Of a stretch of DNA of 64,000 nucleotides, positions 8,721 to 16,841 are shown one piece after another; position 1 is the stretch's first letter, and each line of letters starts with the position of its first letter. The notes beneath the pieces were generated by a model. That model saw nothing but the letters and a program-made list of their open reading frames with translations. It ran no database searches and was not told where the DNA came from. The translations under genes and the position numbers were made by a program. The DNA comes from Limnoglobus roseus (GTDB taxonomy: Bacteria > Planctomycetota > Planctomycetia > Gemmatales > Gemmataceae), in the NCBI RefSeq assembly GCF_008254045.1, contig NZ_CP042425.1, positions 3,658,001 through 3,722,000 of the forward strand, read 5' to 3'.

Positions 8721-9825
8721 CCTCACGCTCGCGCCGTCGCAAGCCTGCGGCGCGTTCCGCCTCGTGCCGCTGTTGCGGGAGAAGAACCGCACCGACCTGC
8801 GCCTCGGTTTGTCAAAGGAATCGGGGTTCGCCGTCCTGGAACCGAAGGCGGTGTACACGAGCTACATCCCGCACGCCCTCGTCGTCGAGTGGAACGACGG
8901 CTCCGCGCCGCTCGCCGCCGTTGGCACGCAGTTGAAGAAGCACCGCCACTCGTCGGCCGTGCCCCCCGGCGTCTTTCACCGCATGGCCAAGCGGCAAGAC
9001 GGCCGCCGCCTGCGGTTCCTGCCGTTGCACCTGGCGATGGACGGCCTGCTCGCCCTCCACTTCGGCGGGCCGACGGTCCAGTGGGGCTACTTCTCGCGGC
9101 AGGCGATGTCGAAGGGGTTCAGCCCGCGGGTCGAGTCGTCGGTCGCCGGGTGGGCGCTCGAGGGGTTCGCCGACGCGCTCCGGGTCTTCGAGATTCACGA
9201 GGGGCAAGTCGGCGTGCTGGTGTTCGTCGCCGACTCGCTCGCGACGGCGTTCGTCGCCCCACACCCAGACGATTACCGGGCGCTGCACGACGCGCTGTTG
9301 CAGGACTTCTTCGGCGAACTGATCTGGCAGTACGCGGTCCTGTACCCGGAGTCGCCGCCGTGCGAATTCCCGACGCCGGCCGAGGGGGTGAACTCGCTCG
9401 CCGACCTGCGGGTCGCCGTGGAGGTGATGCGTTCCGACTGGGCGTCGTTCGGGCGAATGGCCGCGGTCGGCGTGATGGACGTGCCGGTGACGGCGGAGAA
9501 AGTGTACGACGCCGGACCGTTCCGGCTGGAGCGGTTCATCGGCAGCCTCGACCCGGCCGACGAGAACCACATCGGCGAGCGGATCGTCGCGCCGGACGGC
9601 TCGGTGCAATACCTGAAGACGTACCGACTGTCGGCCAACCAGACGCGGCGGGCGTACATGCTGAAACAACTGGCCGACCACGACTGGAACGTCGAATCGA
9701 TCGCGAAGAAACACCGACTAACGGCGAACGACGTGCTGTTGCAGTACGAACACGCCGGCTACGGCTGGCTGTTCCACCAGCACGTCCTCGACGCGGCCCG
9801 CGCCTACGCCCGCAAGTATTCGTGA
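8710..9825 (+). CDS. Conserved partner of the TROVE-like protein, function unknown
   Basis: This protein of about 371 residues starts at a GTG inside the last codons of the TROVE-like gene, an 11-base overlap in another frame. Upstream in-frame residues read as an out-of-frame shadow of the preceding gene, so that longer start is rejected. Residues 1-215 form a mixed alpha/beta domain with the conserved-looking stretch GVLVFVADSLATAFVAPHPD. The C-terminal ~45 residues (DWNVESIAKKHRLTANDVL) look like a helix-turn-helix. From memory it resembles the ARPP-2-type proteins reported beside RNA-repair and Ro-like genes, but I cannot confirm this. No signal peptide or membrane segment is visible. Coupled translation suggests a complex with the TROVE-like protein. 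Confidence 0.7.
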   Translation: MLNDLTLAPSQACGAFRLVPLLREKNRTDLRLGLSKESGFAVLEPKAVYTSYIPHALVVEWNDGSAPLAAVGTQLKKHRHSSAVPPGVFHRMAKRQDGRRLRFLPLHLAMDGLLALHFGGPTVQWGYFSRQAMSKGFSPRVESSVAGWALEGFADALRVFEIHEGQVGVLVFVADSLATAFVAPHPDDYRALHDALLQDFFGELIWQYAVLYPESPPCEFPTPAEGVNSLADLRVAVEVMRSDWASFGRMAAVGVMDVPVTAEKVYDAGPFRLERFIGSLDPADENHIGERIVAPDGSVQYLKTYRLSANQTRRAYMLKQLADHDWNVESIAKKHRLTANDVLLQYEHAGYGWLFHQHVLDAARAYARKYS

Positions 9826-9844
9826 CCGACTCCGCGGGGGCGGC

Positions 9845-12100
9845 TCACCCGGCGGGCAACAGCCGCAGGCTGGCGACGGACCGGCGGATGACTTCGTCGG
9901 CGGCCCACGCAATCGGGATCGTCTCGCCGGTCAGCCACAGGTCGAACTGGTCAACGAAGTTCGCACTGCACGGGTTGCCGCTCTGCCCGCCGGCCAGGAC
10001 GAACCGCGAGTTCGACCAGTTCGACGTGTCGAAGACCGCCCGCAGGTTCGGGATGTTGTGCGTGAAGTCGAGCGGATCTAGTGGCTGAGCGGCCGCCTGC
10101 AAGACGGTGTTGCAGTCGCCGCCGAGGGGGACCGGGCCGGCGTTGAACACGCGGCCGAGCCAGTGGTTCTTGAAGATCGGGTGTTCCAGCCGCAGTTGCC
10201 GCAGGTCGCCCCACTGCCAGAAGGCCGGGGCGGGGCCGTGCTTGGTCCGCAGCGTCCGCACGACGGTGCCCAGGGCGTCGGCCATCACGGCCGGCCACGG
10301 GTCGGCAAACCAGCCGTCCGGCTGCGTTTGTACGAGTCGCACGAGGTGCCCAACGCGGCGTTCGGCGAAGAGGCTTTGCGAGAACGGGCCGAGGTCGATG
10401 TCGCCGCCAAGGGCCGCCCGCCACGCCTTCGGGGCCTTCGCCTTCGCCGTGCGGGTCGCCATCTCGGCCACGAACAACTCGAAGACGGTGGCGGCCGGCG
10501 ACTCGGCCGTGACGTGGCTGTCCCACTTCTTCAGCAGATCGAGGCCGAGGGTCGCGTCGGGGTCGGTCGCGGAGAGAGCCAGCACGGTGTCGCGGATTTC
10601 GTCCCAGGGCATCGACCACTGGTTGCGTTGCAACTTGCCGCAGAACTCGACGGTCCAGTCGCTCCGCGTCGCCAACTCCGCGCGGATGATCTCGGCCCGG
10701 TAGGGGTCCACGTAATCGACGCCGAAGCGGCCGTCGGCGGTGTGCGGGTCATTGGCGGTGGCGAGGAAGCCGGCCGGCGGGTTGACGGCGAACGGCATCT
10801 CGTCGAAGGGGATCAGGCCGTCCCACCCCGCGACTTCGGCCGGCAAGGGCAGGGTGCCGTGGCCGAGCTTCCGCTTCGGCAGTTGGCCGATGAGTTGGTA
10901 GCCGGTGGTGCCGGTCTCGTCCGCGTAGACGACGTTCAGCGGCAAGCACGGCCAGGCGGCGAACGGCCGGCGGAACTGCTCGAACGACTTGGCATGCCGG
11001 GCGTCGAAGAACCCGCGGAGGGGCAGGGGGTCGAGCCACACTGCCCGCAGCGCGATGAGTTCCGCCGCGTCGCCGGCGACAACGGGGCCGTGCGGGGTGA
11101 TCGTCACCTCTTCAATAACGTCCGCCCCGTCGGCCACGGAAATGACTTCCCGCACCGTGGGGAAAGTCGCGTCGGGCTTCACCAGGACGAGGTCGGTGTT
11201 GTCGGTGAGGCCGGCGGTCACGCCCCAACAGGCGAAACCGTTGTGGGCGATCGAGAAGACCAGCGTGCCGGCCAGCGCCGCCCCGGCGACGGCCCAGGTC
11301 GGCGTGTTGAGGTGGGCGAGGTACCACGGCGAGGGTAGGCTCGGCCCGAGGTGCGGGTCGCTGGCGAGGATCGGCTTTCCGGTGGCCGTGCGGCTTCCGG
11401 CAATGACCCAGTTGTTCGACCCGCCGCCGCGCGGCGCGAACTGCATGAACAACCGCAGGTCGCTCGCCAGGGCTTCCGCCGCGGTGGAATCGCCGCGATC
11501 CGCAGGGGCTTCGACGCCCGCGGGGTCGAGGTCGCGGAGGGCGTCGGGACCGTCGGCCCGCAGGATTTGCAGGCGGGCGAGTTCCGCGTCCCAGTTCGAC
11601 GGCAGCAGGAAGGTTTCGAGCTTCACCAACCCCAGCACGTCGGCCGGCTCCCACGGCGTCGGCGTGGCCTTCAGCAGTTCGAACTCGTGCGGCGGCTTGT
11701 GGGAGCCGTGCGTTTGCCCCGCGTTGATGCCGCTCGTGAACGCGATCAGCGCTTCGCGGATGTCGGCATCGACCGCCGCCAGTTGCAACTCGCCCGCGCG
11801 GCGGAACCCAATCCGCCGGCTGAGGCGGTCCAGCGGCAGGGCCTTCCCGCCGACCATCGCGGCCATCGTCCCGCGGACGACCCGCAGCAGCGATTCGAGC
11901 TGAAAGCCGCGATCCTGAGCCTGCACGAAGCCGAGGCCGAAGAAGGCGTCGGCGTCGTTCTCGGCTTCGATCGTGGGCACGCCGAACTTGTCGCGGCGGA
12001 CCGTCAGCGGGGCGAGCAGGCCGGGGATGCGGTGTTCGCCCGTGGTGATCGGCCGGCGGCTGCCGAGCACGAGTCGCATCAAGAATCGAGGGAGCGTCAT
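9845..12100 (-). CDS. Penicillin acylase family Ntn-hydrolase
   Basis: The product has 751 residues from the ATG at 12100; longer in-frame starts run back through the divergent gene and are rejected. It is an N-terminal-nucleophile amidohydrolase precursor. An alpha-chain region with RDKFGVPTIEAENDADAFFGLGFVQAQDR (quoted in part: GVPTIEAENDADAFFGLG) is followed by the self-cleavage and catalytic site GGGSNNW, with Ser228 as the predicted new N-terminus of the beta chain. Family members hydrolyse acylated amides such as beta-lactams, N-acyl-homoserine lactones or acylated amino acids; the substrate here is unknown. No clear signal peptide is seen, which is odd for a family often periplasmic. 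The divergent DUF1501 gene starts 87 bases away. Confidence 0.9.
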   Translation of the reverse strand: MTLPRFLMRLVLGSRRPITTGEHRIPGLLAPLTVRRDKFGVPTIEAENDADAFFGLGFVQAQDRGFQLESLLRVVRGTMAAMVGGKALPLDRLSRRIGFRRAGELQLAAVDADIREALIAFTSGINAGQTHGSHKPPHEFELLKATPTPWEPADVLGLVKLETFLLPSNWDAELARLQILRADGPDALRDLDPAGVEAPADRGDSTAAEALASDLRLFMQFAPRGGGSNNWVIAGSRTATGKPILASDPHLGPSLPSPWYLAHLNTPTWAVAGAALAGTLVFSIAHNGFACWGVTAGLTDNTDLVLVKPDATFPTVREVISVADGADVIEEVTITPHGPVVAGDAAELIALRAVWLDPLPLRGFFDARHAKSFEQFRRPFAAWPCLPLNVVYADETGTTGYQLIGQLPKRKLGHGTLPLPAEVAGWDGLIPFDEMPFAVNPPAGFLATANDPHTADGRFGVDYVDPYRAEIIRAELATRSDWTVEFCGKLQRNQWSMPWDEIRDTVLALSATDPDATLGLDLLKKWDSHVTAESPAATVFELFVAEMATRTAKAKAPKAWRAALGGDIDLGPFSQSLFAERRVGHLVRLVQTQPDGWFADPWPAVMADALGTVVRTLRTKHGPAPAFWQWGDLRQLRLEHPIFKNHWLGRVFNAGPVPLGGDCNTVLQAAAQPLDPLDFTHNIPNLRAVFDTSNWSNSRFVLAGGQSGNPCSANFVDQFDLWLTGETIPIAWAADEVIRRSVASLRLLPAG

Positions 12101-12187
12101 GATGACGGCATGATACGGATTCTGTTTCGCCTCTCGACGGCGGCGGGGTACCATTGGCAGTGGACACCGCCAGACGAGGAAATCGCC

Positions 12188-13315
12188 GTGAACACCCCGC
12201 CGATCGACCGCCGGACCTTCCTCCGAACCGCCGCCGGCGTCACCGCCGCGACCGTGACAACCGCCCCCGCGACCGCCGCCGTGCCGACGGGGAGGGCGAA
12301 GAGTTGCATCTTCCTGATGCTGACCGGCGGGCCGAGCCAACTCGACACGTGGGACCCGAAGCCGAACGCCCCGAGCGACATCCGCGGCCCGTTCTCGCCG
12401 ATCCGCACCACCGTGCCGGGGCTGCACCTGTCGGAACTGTTCCCGAAGATGGCGGCGATGGCCGACAATTTCAGCCTGATCCGCACGATGCACCACGAGT
12501 ACGCGCCGATCCACGAGAACGGCTTTCAACTGCTGAACACCGGCCGCCGGTTCGGCGACGGCGTCGAATGGCCGTGGGTCGGGAGCACGCTTCGATCCCA
12601 CCGGCGAGACCGCGGTGATAACCTCGTTCTCAAGGTCATTCCGAGCCTTGAAACGAACACAGGCGTTGCCATCAGCAACGGATTAAACCCCGGCGACGAT
12701 GACCGCGTGTGGGTGTGGGGTGGGAACGAAGGCAAATACTTCGCGCGGCCCGGGTCGGTCTTCGCCCGATTCGGGAATACGATTTTTGGTCAGAACTGCG
12801 GGTGGGCGGCGTTGGCGAACAAGTTGATACCGTCCTCGTTCATCGTGGTGAATGCGTACTCCACCGTTTTCGACTGTCTTTCCTGGGACTGTCACGCGGA
12901 CACCGGGGCACTCCACACAACACTCTCGGACTATCGGAACGAGGTCGCTCCGACGTTTGATACGGCTTTCACGACCCTGTTGGCCCGGCTTGAAGAAACC
13001 GGCCGGCTCGACGAAACGCTCGTCGTCGCAGTGGGCGAGTTCGGCCGCACCCCGAAGCTGAACTGCAATGGCGGCCGCGACCACTGGGCCAACTGTTGGA
13101 CGGCCATCGTCGCCGGCGGTGGCGTGCAAGGCGGCCGGGTGATCGGCGAATCGGACACGATCACCAGTGAGCCGAAGGACCGCCCCGTGAGTTGCCCCGA
13201 ACTGGTGGCAACGATCTACCACGCGATGGGCATTCCCTCGGCGACTCTCATCCCTAGTCCGGATGGTTTGCCGGTGCGGGTGGTGGAAGCGGAGCCGGTG
13301 CGAGAACTGTTCTGA
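12188..13315 (+). CDS. DUF1501 protein with twin-arginine signal (first of three)
   Basis: The GTG at 12188 is chosen because it places a twin-arginine signal (DRRTFLRTAAGV) at the N-terminus and has GAGG upstream. The longer in-frame ORF is an antisense shadow of the acylase gene. The protein has 375 residues, shorter than the 440-480 usual for DUF1501. It shows the family landmarks FLMLTGGPSQLDTWDPKP near the N-terminus and GEFGRTPK, followed by GGRDHW. DUF1501 has an alkaline-phosphatase/sulfatase-like fold, but the metal site is not assured and no activity is established. Planctomycete copies are usually paired with a DUF1549/1553 gene; this one is not, standing instead next to a large hydrolase gene. 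Confidence 0.9.
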   Translation: MNTPPIDRRTFLRTAAGVTAATVTTAPATAAVPTGRAKSCIFLMLTGGPSQLDTWDPKPNAPSDIRGPFSPIRTTVPGLHLSELFPKMAAMADNFSLIRTMHHEYAPIHENGFQLLNTGRRFGDGVEWPWVGSTLRSHRRDRGDNLVLKVIPSLETNTGVAISNGLNPGDDDRVWVWGGNEGKYFARPGSVFARFGNTIFGQNCGWAALANKLIPSSFIVVNAYSTVFDCLSWDCHADTGALHTTLSDYRNEVAPTFDTAFTTLLARLEETGRLDETLVVAVGEFGRTPKLNCNGGRDHWANCWTAIVAGGGVQGGRVIGESDTITSEPKDRPVSCPELVATIYHAMGIPSATLIPSPDGLPVRVVEAEPVRELF

Positions 13316-13332
13316 AGGATCTCACGCCAAGC

Positions 13333-13404
13333 CGCGAAGCCGCCAAGAGGAGAAGAGGAATGAGATTGATCGTGTGTCTTCTTTGCGTTCTTGGCGGCTT
13401 CGCG
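13333..13404. repeat. Palindromic repeat straddling the start of the hydrolase gene
   Basis: The 15-base arm at 13333-13347 (CGCGAAGCCGCCAAG) is matched exactly by its reverse complement at 13390-13404; an A-T pair extends the stem to 16. The loop holds the purine-rich ribosome binding site and the ATG at 13360, and the right arm encodes the middle of the signal peptide. The arm belongs to the widely dispersed intergenic repeat whose spurious translations read SREAAK-like. Confidence 0.8.
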
Positions 13405-15645
13405 CGAGACATTTCTGCCCAGCCACTGCCGAATACCAAGCTGCTCACGACTGACGGCGATCTGGCGAAGTTGATGGTCGATGGTATCCACAAGTACCTC
13501 GATCGTGAACTGGAAGCGGCCCCTGCGAAACGGTGGAAGCTCTGGGAAGAGGCGTTCAAGAACACGGACGCCCTGACGAAAGCGATCCCGGCGAAGCGCG
13601 AACGGTTGAAGCAGATCCTCGGCGTCGTCGATCCCCGCGTGCCATCGAAGCTCGAATACGTGGGCGGCCCCGACCGGCCCTCGCTCGTGGCCGAAGTGGA
13701 TGGTTGCCGGATTCACGCCGTCCGTTGGGCCGTGCTGAACGGCGTCGATGCGGAAGGGCTGCTCATCGAGCCGAAGGACAAGCCGAAGGCGAACGTGGTG
13801 GCCGTCCCGCACGCCGATCAGCACCCCGAACAAGTCGCGGGCTTGACAAGCGGCGACGACTTCGGCCTACGCCTCGCCCGCCACGGCTGCCGAGTGCTGA
13901 TCCCCACGCTCATCAATCGCGACGACGAGTATTCCGGTAACGCCCGCCTAAAGAAGTGGACGAACGACACGCACCGCGAGTGGATTCACCGCATGTGCTA
14001 CGAGATGGGCCGCACGGTGCCGGGGTTCGAGGTGCAGAAGGTTCTCGCGGCCGTCGAATGGTTCGAGAAGCAAGACGCGAAACTCAAGATCGGCGTCATC
14101 GGCTACGGCGACGGCGGCATGATCGCTCTTTACGCCGGGGCATTGGACGAGCGAATCGCGGTGACGCAATCTTCAGCCTACTTCGGGCCGCGGGAGAAGC
14201 TTTGGGAGGAGCCGATCGACCGCAACGTGTGGGACCGCCTCCCTGAGTTCGGCGACGCCGAAATCGCAGCGATGATCGGCCCACGGGAGTTCATCTTCGA
14301 GCCGCTTGCCGACGACGAGGAGCGCAAAGGATTTTGGCCGACATGGAAGACATCGACGGCGAAACCGGGGCGGACGGGAACGGCCCCGGGCTTTCTGGCA
14401 GCGGTCCGGCAGGAGGCCGTCGTTGCTGAAGGTGCGAGATTCGACGCCCTTCTCAACCGCAAGTCTGCACTCAAAGTTCAACAGACGGATCGTGGGATTC
14501 GATGGGAGCAATTCTGCGACCGGCTGGCGGGTGAACCGTTGGAATGGGTGAAATATGGGGCGCCCGAGTTTCGCCCGATCGTGACCGATCCCGTCGCCCG
14601 CCACAAGCGGCAGTTCGATCAACTCGCGGCCTTGTCGCAGAACCTCTGGCGGCACTCCGAACCCGTTCGCCGCGAGTTCTGGAAGAAGGCCGACGCGAGT
14701 TCGCCCGAGAAGTGGGAGCAGTCGTGCGAGTGGTACCGCGACTACTTCCACGAGGAGGCCATCGGCAAACTGCCGGAGCCGACACCGACAGTGCCGCTGA
14801 ACCCGCGGACGCGGCCCATCTACGACGAGCCGAAGTGGACCGGCCACGAGGTGATGCTCGACGTGTTCCCGGACGTGTTCGCCTACGGCATCCTTCTGTT
14901 ACCGAAGGGCATGAAGCCCGGCGAGCGGCGGCCCGTCGTGGTCTGCCAGCACGGTCTTTCTGGGCGGCCGACAGACGTGTGCAACCCGAAGGAACGCACG
15001 AAGTTCTACAACTCGTTCGGTGCCCAACTCGCCGACCGCGGGTACATCGTGTTCGCGCCGCAGAACCCGTACATCTTCGAGGACCACTTCCGGCAAATTC
15101 TCCGCAAGGCCAACCCGCTGAAGTTGTCGCTGTTCAGCTTCATCATCCGCCAGCACCAGCGCATCCTCGATTGGCTGGAAACGCAGCCGAACGTGGACCC
15201 GAAGCGGATCGCGTTCTACGGCCTCAGCTACGGCGGCAAGACGGCCATGCGGGTGCCGGCGGTCGAGAAGCGGTACTGCCTGAGCATCTGCTCCGGCGAC
15301 TTCAACGAGTGGATCGGCAAGATCGTCAGCACCGAGTTGCCGATGAGTTATATGTTCACCCGCGAGTACGACATGCTGGAGTTCAACCTCGGCCACACCT
15401 TCAACTACGCCGAGATGGCGAACCTGATTGCCCCGCGGCCGTTCATGGTCGAGCGTGGACACGATGACGGCGTCGGCACCGACGAGATGATCGCCTACGA
15501 GTACGCGAAGGTCCGCTACCTCTACGAGAACAAGCTGAAGATCGGCGACCGCACGGAACTGGAGTTCTTCGTCGGCGGCCACGAAATCCACGGCAAGGGC
15601 ACGTTCGCGTTCCTCGACAAGCATCTTAAGTGGTTGCCGAAGTGA
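13360..15645 (+). CDS. Large secreted alpha/beta hydrolase (dienelactone hydrolase/acetyl-xylan-esterase-like)
   Basis: This is a 761-residue protein with a predicted signal peptide (residues 1-20, ending DISAQ). It appears to contain two alpha/beta-hydrolase modules. The first, around residues 110-320, has GVIGYGDGGMIALYAG in the nucleophile-elbow position, with Asp or Gly replacing the usual Ser, so it is probably inactive. The second, about residues 500-750, has the oxyanion region VVCQHGLSGRP and the elbow FYGLSYGGKT with Ser623 as likely nucleophile; EFFVGGHEIHGKG carries a candidate catalytic His. Targets are probably esterified polysaccharides or small esters (inference). The 3' end overlaps the convergent glycosyltransferase gene by 20 bases. 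Confidence 0.85.
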   Translation: MRLIVCLLCVLGGFARDISAQPLPNTKLLTTDGDLAKLMVDGIHKYLDRELEAAPAKRWKLWEEAFKNTDALTKAIPAKRERLKQILGVVDPRVPSKLEYVGGPDRPSLVAEVDGCRIHAVRWAVLNGVDAEGLLIEPKDKPKANVVAVPHADQHPEQVAGLTSGDDFGLRLARHGCRVLIPTLINRDDEYSGNARLKKWTNDTHREWIHRMCYEMGRTVPGFEVQKVLAAVEWFEKQDAKLKIGVIGYGDGGMIALYAGALDERIAVTQSSAYFGPREKLWEEPIDRNVWDRLPEFGDAEIAAMIGPREFIFEPLADDEERKGFWPTWKTSTAKPGRTGTAPGFLAAVRQEAVVAEGARFDALLNRKSALKVQQTDRGIRWEQFCDRLAGEPLEWVKYGAPEFRPIVTDPVARHKRQFDQLAALSQNLWRHSEPVRREFWKKADASSPEKWEQSCEWYRDYFHEEAIGKLPEPTPTVPLNPRTRPIYDEPKWTGHEVMLDVFPDVFAYGILLLPKGMKPGERRPVVVCQHGLSGRPTDVCNPKERTKFYNSFGAQLADRGYIVFAPQNPYIFEDHFRQILRKANPLKLSLFSFIIRQHQRILDWLETQPNVDPKRIAFYGLSYGGKTAMRVPAVEKRYCLSICSGDFNEWIGKIVSTELPMSYMFTREYDMLEFNLGHTFNYAEMANLIAPRPFMVERGHDDGVGTDEMIAYEYAKVRYLYENKLKIGDRTELEFFVGGHEIHGKGTFAFLDKHLKWLPK

Positions 15646-16801
15646 CTCCGTCAACCCACCGCTCGAACTGTTTGGCCTTCTCCGCCCACCCTTCATCCTC
15701 TAGCCGTTCGCGAGCGGCCTGTTGACCGGCCGGCAGGCCGCCTTGCAATCGCTCGTTCACCCTCGCGGCAAACCCCTCGGCCGTGTCGCATACGTCGCAG
15801 CAGTCCGCCCACGGCCGCGTGGACGGCAGGTCGCGGACCACCACGGGCTTACCCGTTACGAGGTACTCCTTCAATTTGAGCGGTTGCATCGCCCGCGTCA
15901 CCGGCAGATCGGCATAAGGCATCACCAGCACGCTGGCCGTGGCGGCCAGAGCCGGCAGCTTCGCGAACGGCATTGGGGGCAGTACGCGCACCCGCGGGAT
16001 CGTCACCAACTCCGGGGCCGGGTCTTCACGCGGGCCGACGAGTACGAGGCTCCCAACTCGCAAACTCGCAGCGAGGGCCTTCACGAAGGCCACGTCCATT
16101 CGGCGGTCGATGACGCCCCAGAACACGACGAATGGCGGCTCCGGCCCGTCCAATCCCGGCACCTTCTCGGGCGGCTTCGTGGTCCAGTGGTCGAGATCGA
16201 CGCCGTGCGTGAGCAAGTGGGCCGGCCGGTCGAGTTTGGCGATGTGGGCGACTAGCGTCTCGCTGACGGTCACGATCTCCTGCACCTTCGGCACCAAGTC
16301 GCGTTCCATCCGCAGCATCGTCTCGCCGTCATAGCCGGGCCATACGCTGAAGTCATCGACGCAGTAGTACGTCCACCGATGGGCGGGTAATTCGCCAACG
16401 AGATCGGCCACGAGCGGCAGCGTCGTGATGACGTTAGGGGGCTGCGGCAGGCTCTCGAAAATGGGGCGGAGCGACCGGAGCAACAGCTTGCGGTTCAGTT
16501 CACGTCCGAACTGCGACTTGAACGACGGCCACATTTTGGGCGAGATCGTTCGGGGGGCAAGAGTGGCGTGTTCAGAACCGGGTGACTGATGTTTTCCGCT
16601 CGGCGATGCCCACGATTTGAACTTCCCCATCACGCGCTTTGCCGTGCCCCAATCGAGGCGCGGCGGCCGGGTGCCGATGGTGTTCACCCACACGATTTCA
16701 CGGTGCGGCAGGAGGTGCCGGACGAGGTGCTGACAGCTCGACGGGTGGCGGCCCCAGTCGTCGGCGAAAACGACCAGCGGGCGAACGGCGGCTTGTGACA
16801 T
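15626..16801 (-). CDS. Glycosyltransferase, GT-B fold (TuaH/GT4-like)
   Basis: The ATG at 16801 gives a 391-residue protein beginning MSQAAVRPLVVFADDWGRHPSSCQ; upstream in-frame codons lie over the divergent gene and look non-coding. The N-terminal half has the Rossmann-type start seen in glycosyltransferases (HLVRHLLPHREIVWVNTIG) and YYCVDDFSVWPGYDG, a signature of teichuronic-acid-type TuaH proteins. The C-terminal half has FVVFWGVIDRRMD, VLVGP and PLKLKEYLVTGKPVV, the donor-sugar-binding region of GT4-like enzymes. No signal peptide. It is likely to add a sugar to an exopolysaccharide or lipid-linked glycan. The divergent PL26-like gene starts about 40 bases away. Confidence 0.87.
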   Translation of the reverse strand: MSQAAVRPLVVFADDWGRHPSSCQHLVRHLLPHREIVWVNTIGTRPPRLDWGTAKRVMGKFKSWASPSGKHQSPGSEHATLAPRTISPKMWPSFKSQFGRELNRKLLLRSLRPIFESLPQPPNVITTLPLVADLVGELPAHRWTYYCVDDFSVWPGYDGETMLRMERDLVPKVQEIVTVSETLVAHIAKLDRPAHLLTHGVDLDHWTTKPPEKVPGLDGPEPPFVVFWGVIDRRMDVAFVKALAASLRVGSLVLVGPREDPAPELVTIPRVRVLPPMPFAKLPALAATASVLVMPYADLPVTRAMQPLKLKEYLVTGKPVVVRDLPSTRPWADCCDVCDTAEGFAARVNERLQGGLPAGQQAARERLEDEGWAEKAKQFERWVDGVTSATT

Positions 16802-16841
16802 AGAGTCATTATGGAACAGAACTCTCTCGAGAGACGCCTTG

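Noticed and set aside
11351..12187. N-terminal extension of the first DUF1501 gene
   Set aside because: It overlaps the penicillin acylase gene in antisense, and the twin-arginine signal marks a start at 12188.
13216..13833. Minus-strand frame with a SREAAKNAKK stretch
   Set aside because: This translation is the usual artefact of the dispersed intergenic repeat, not a gene.
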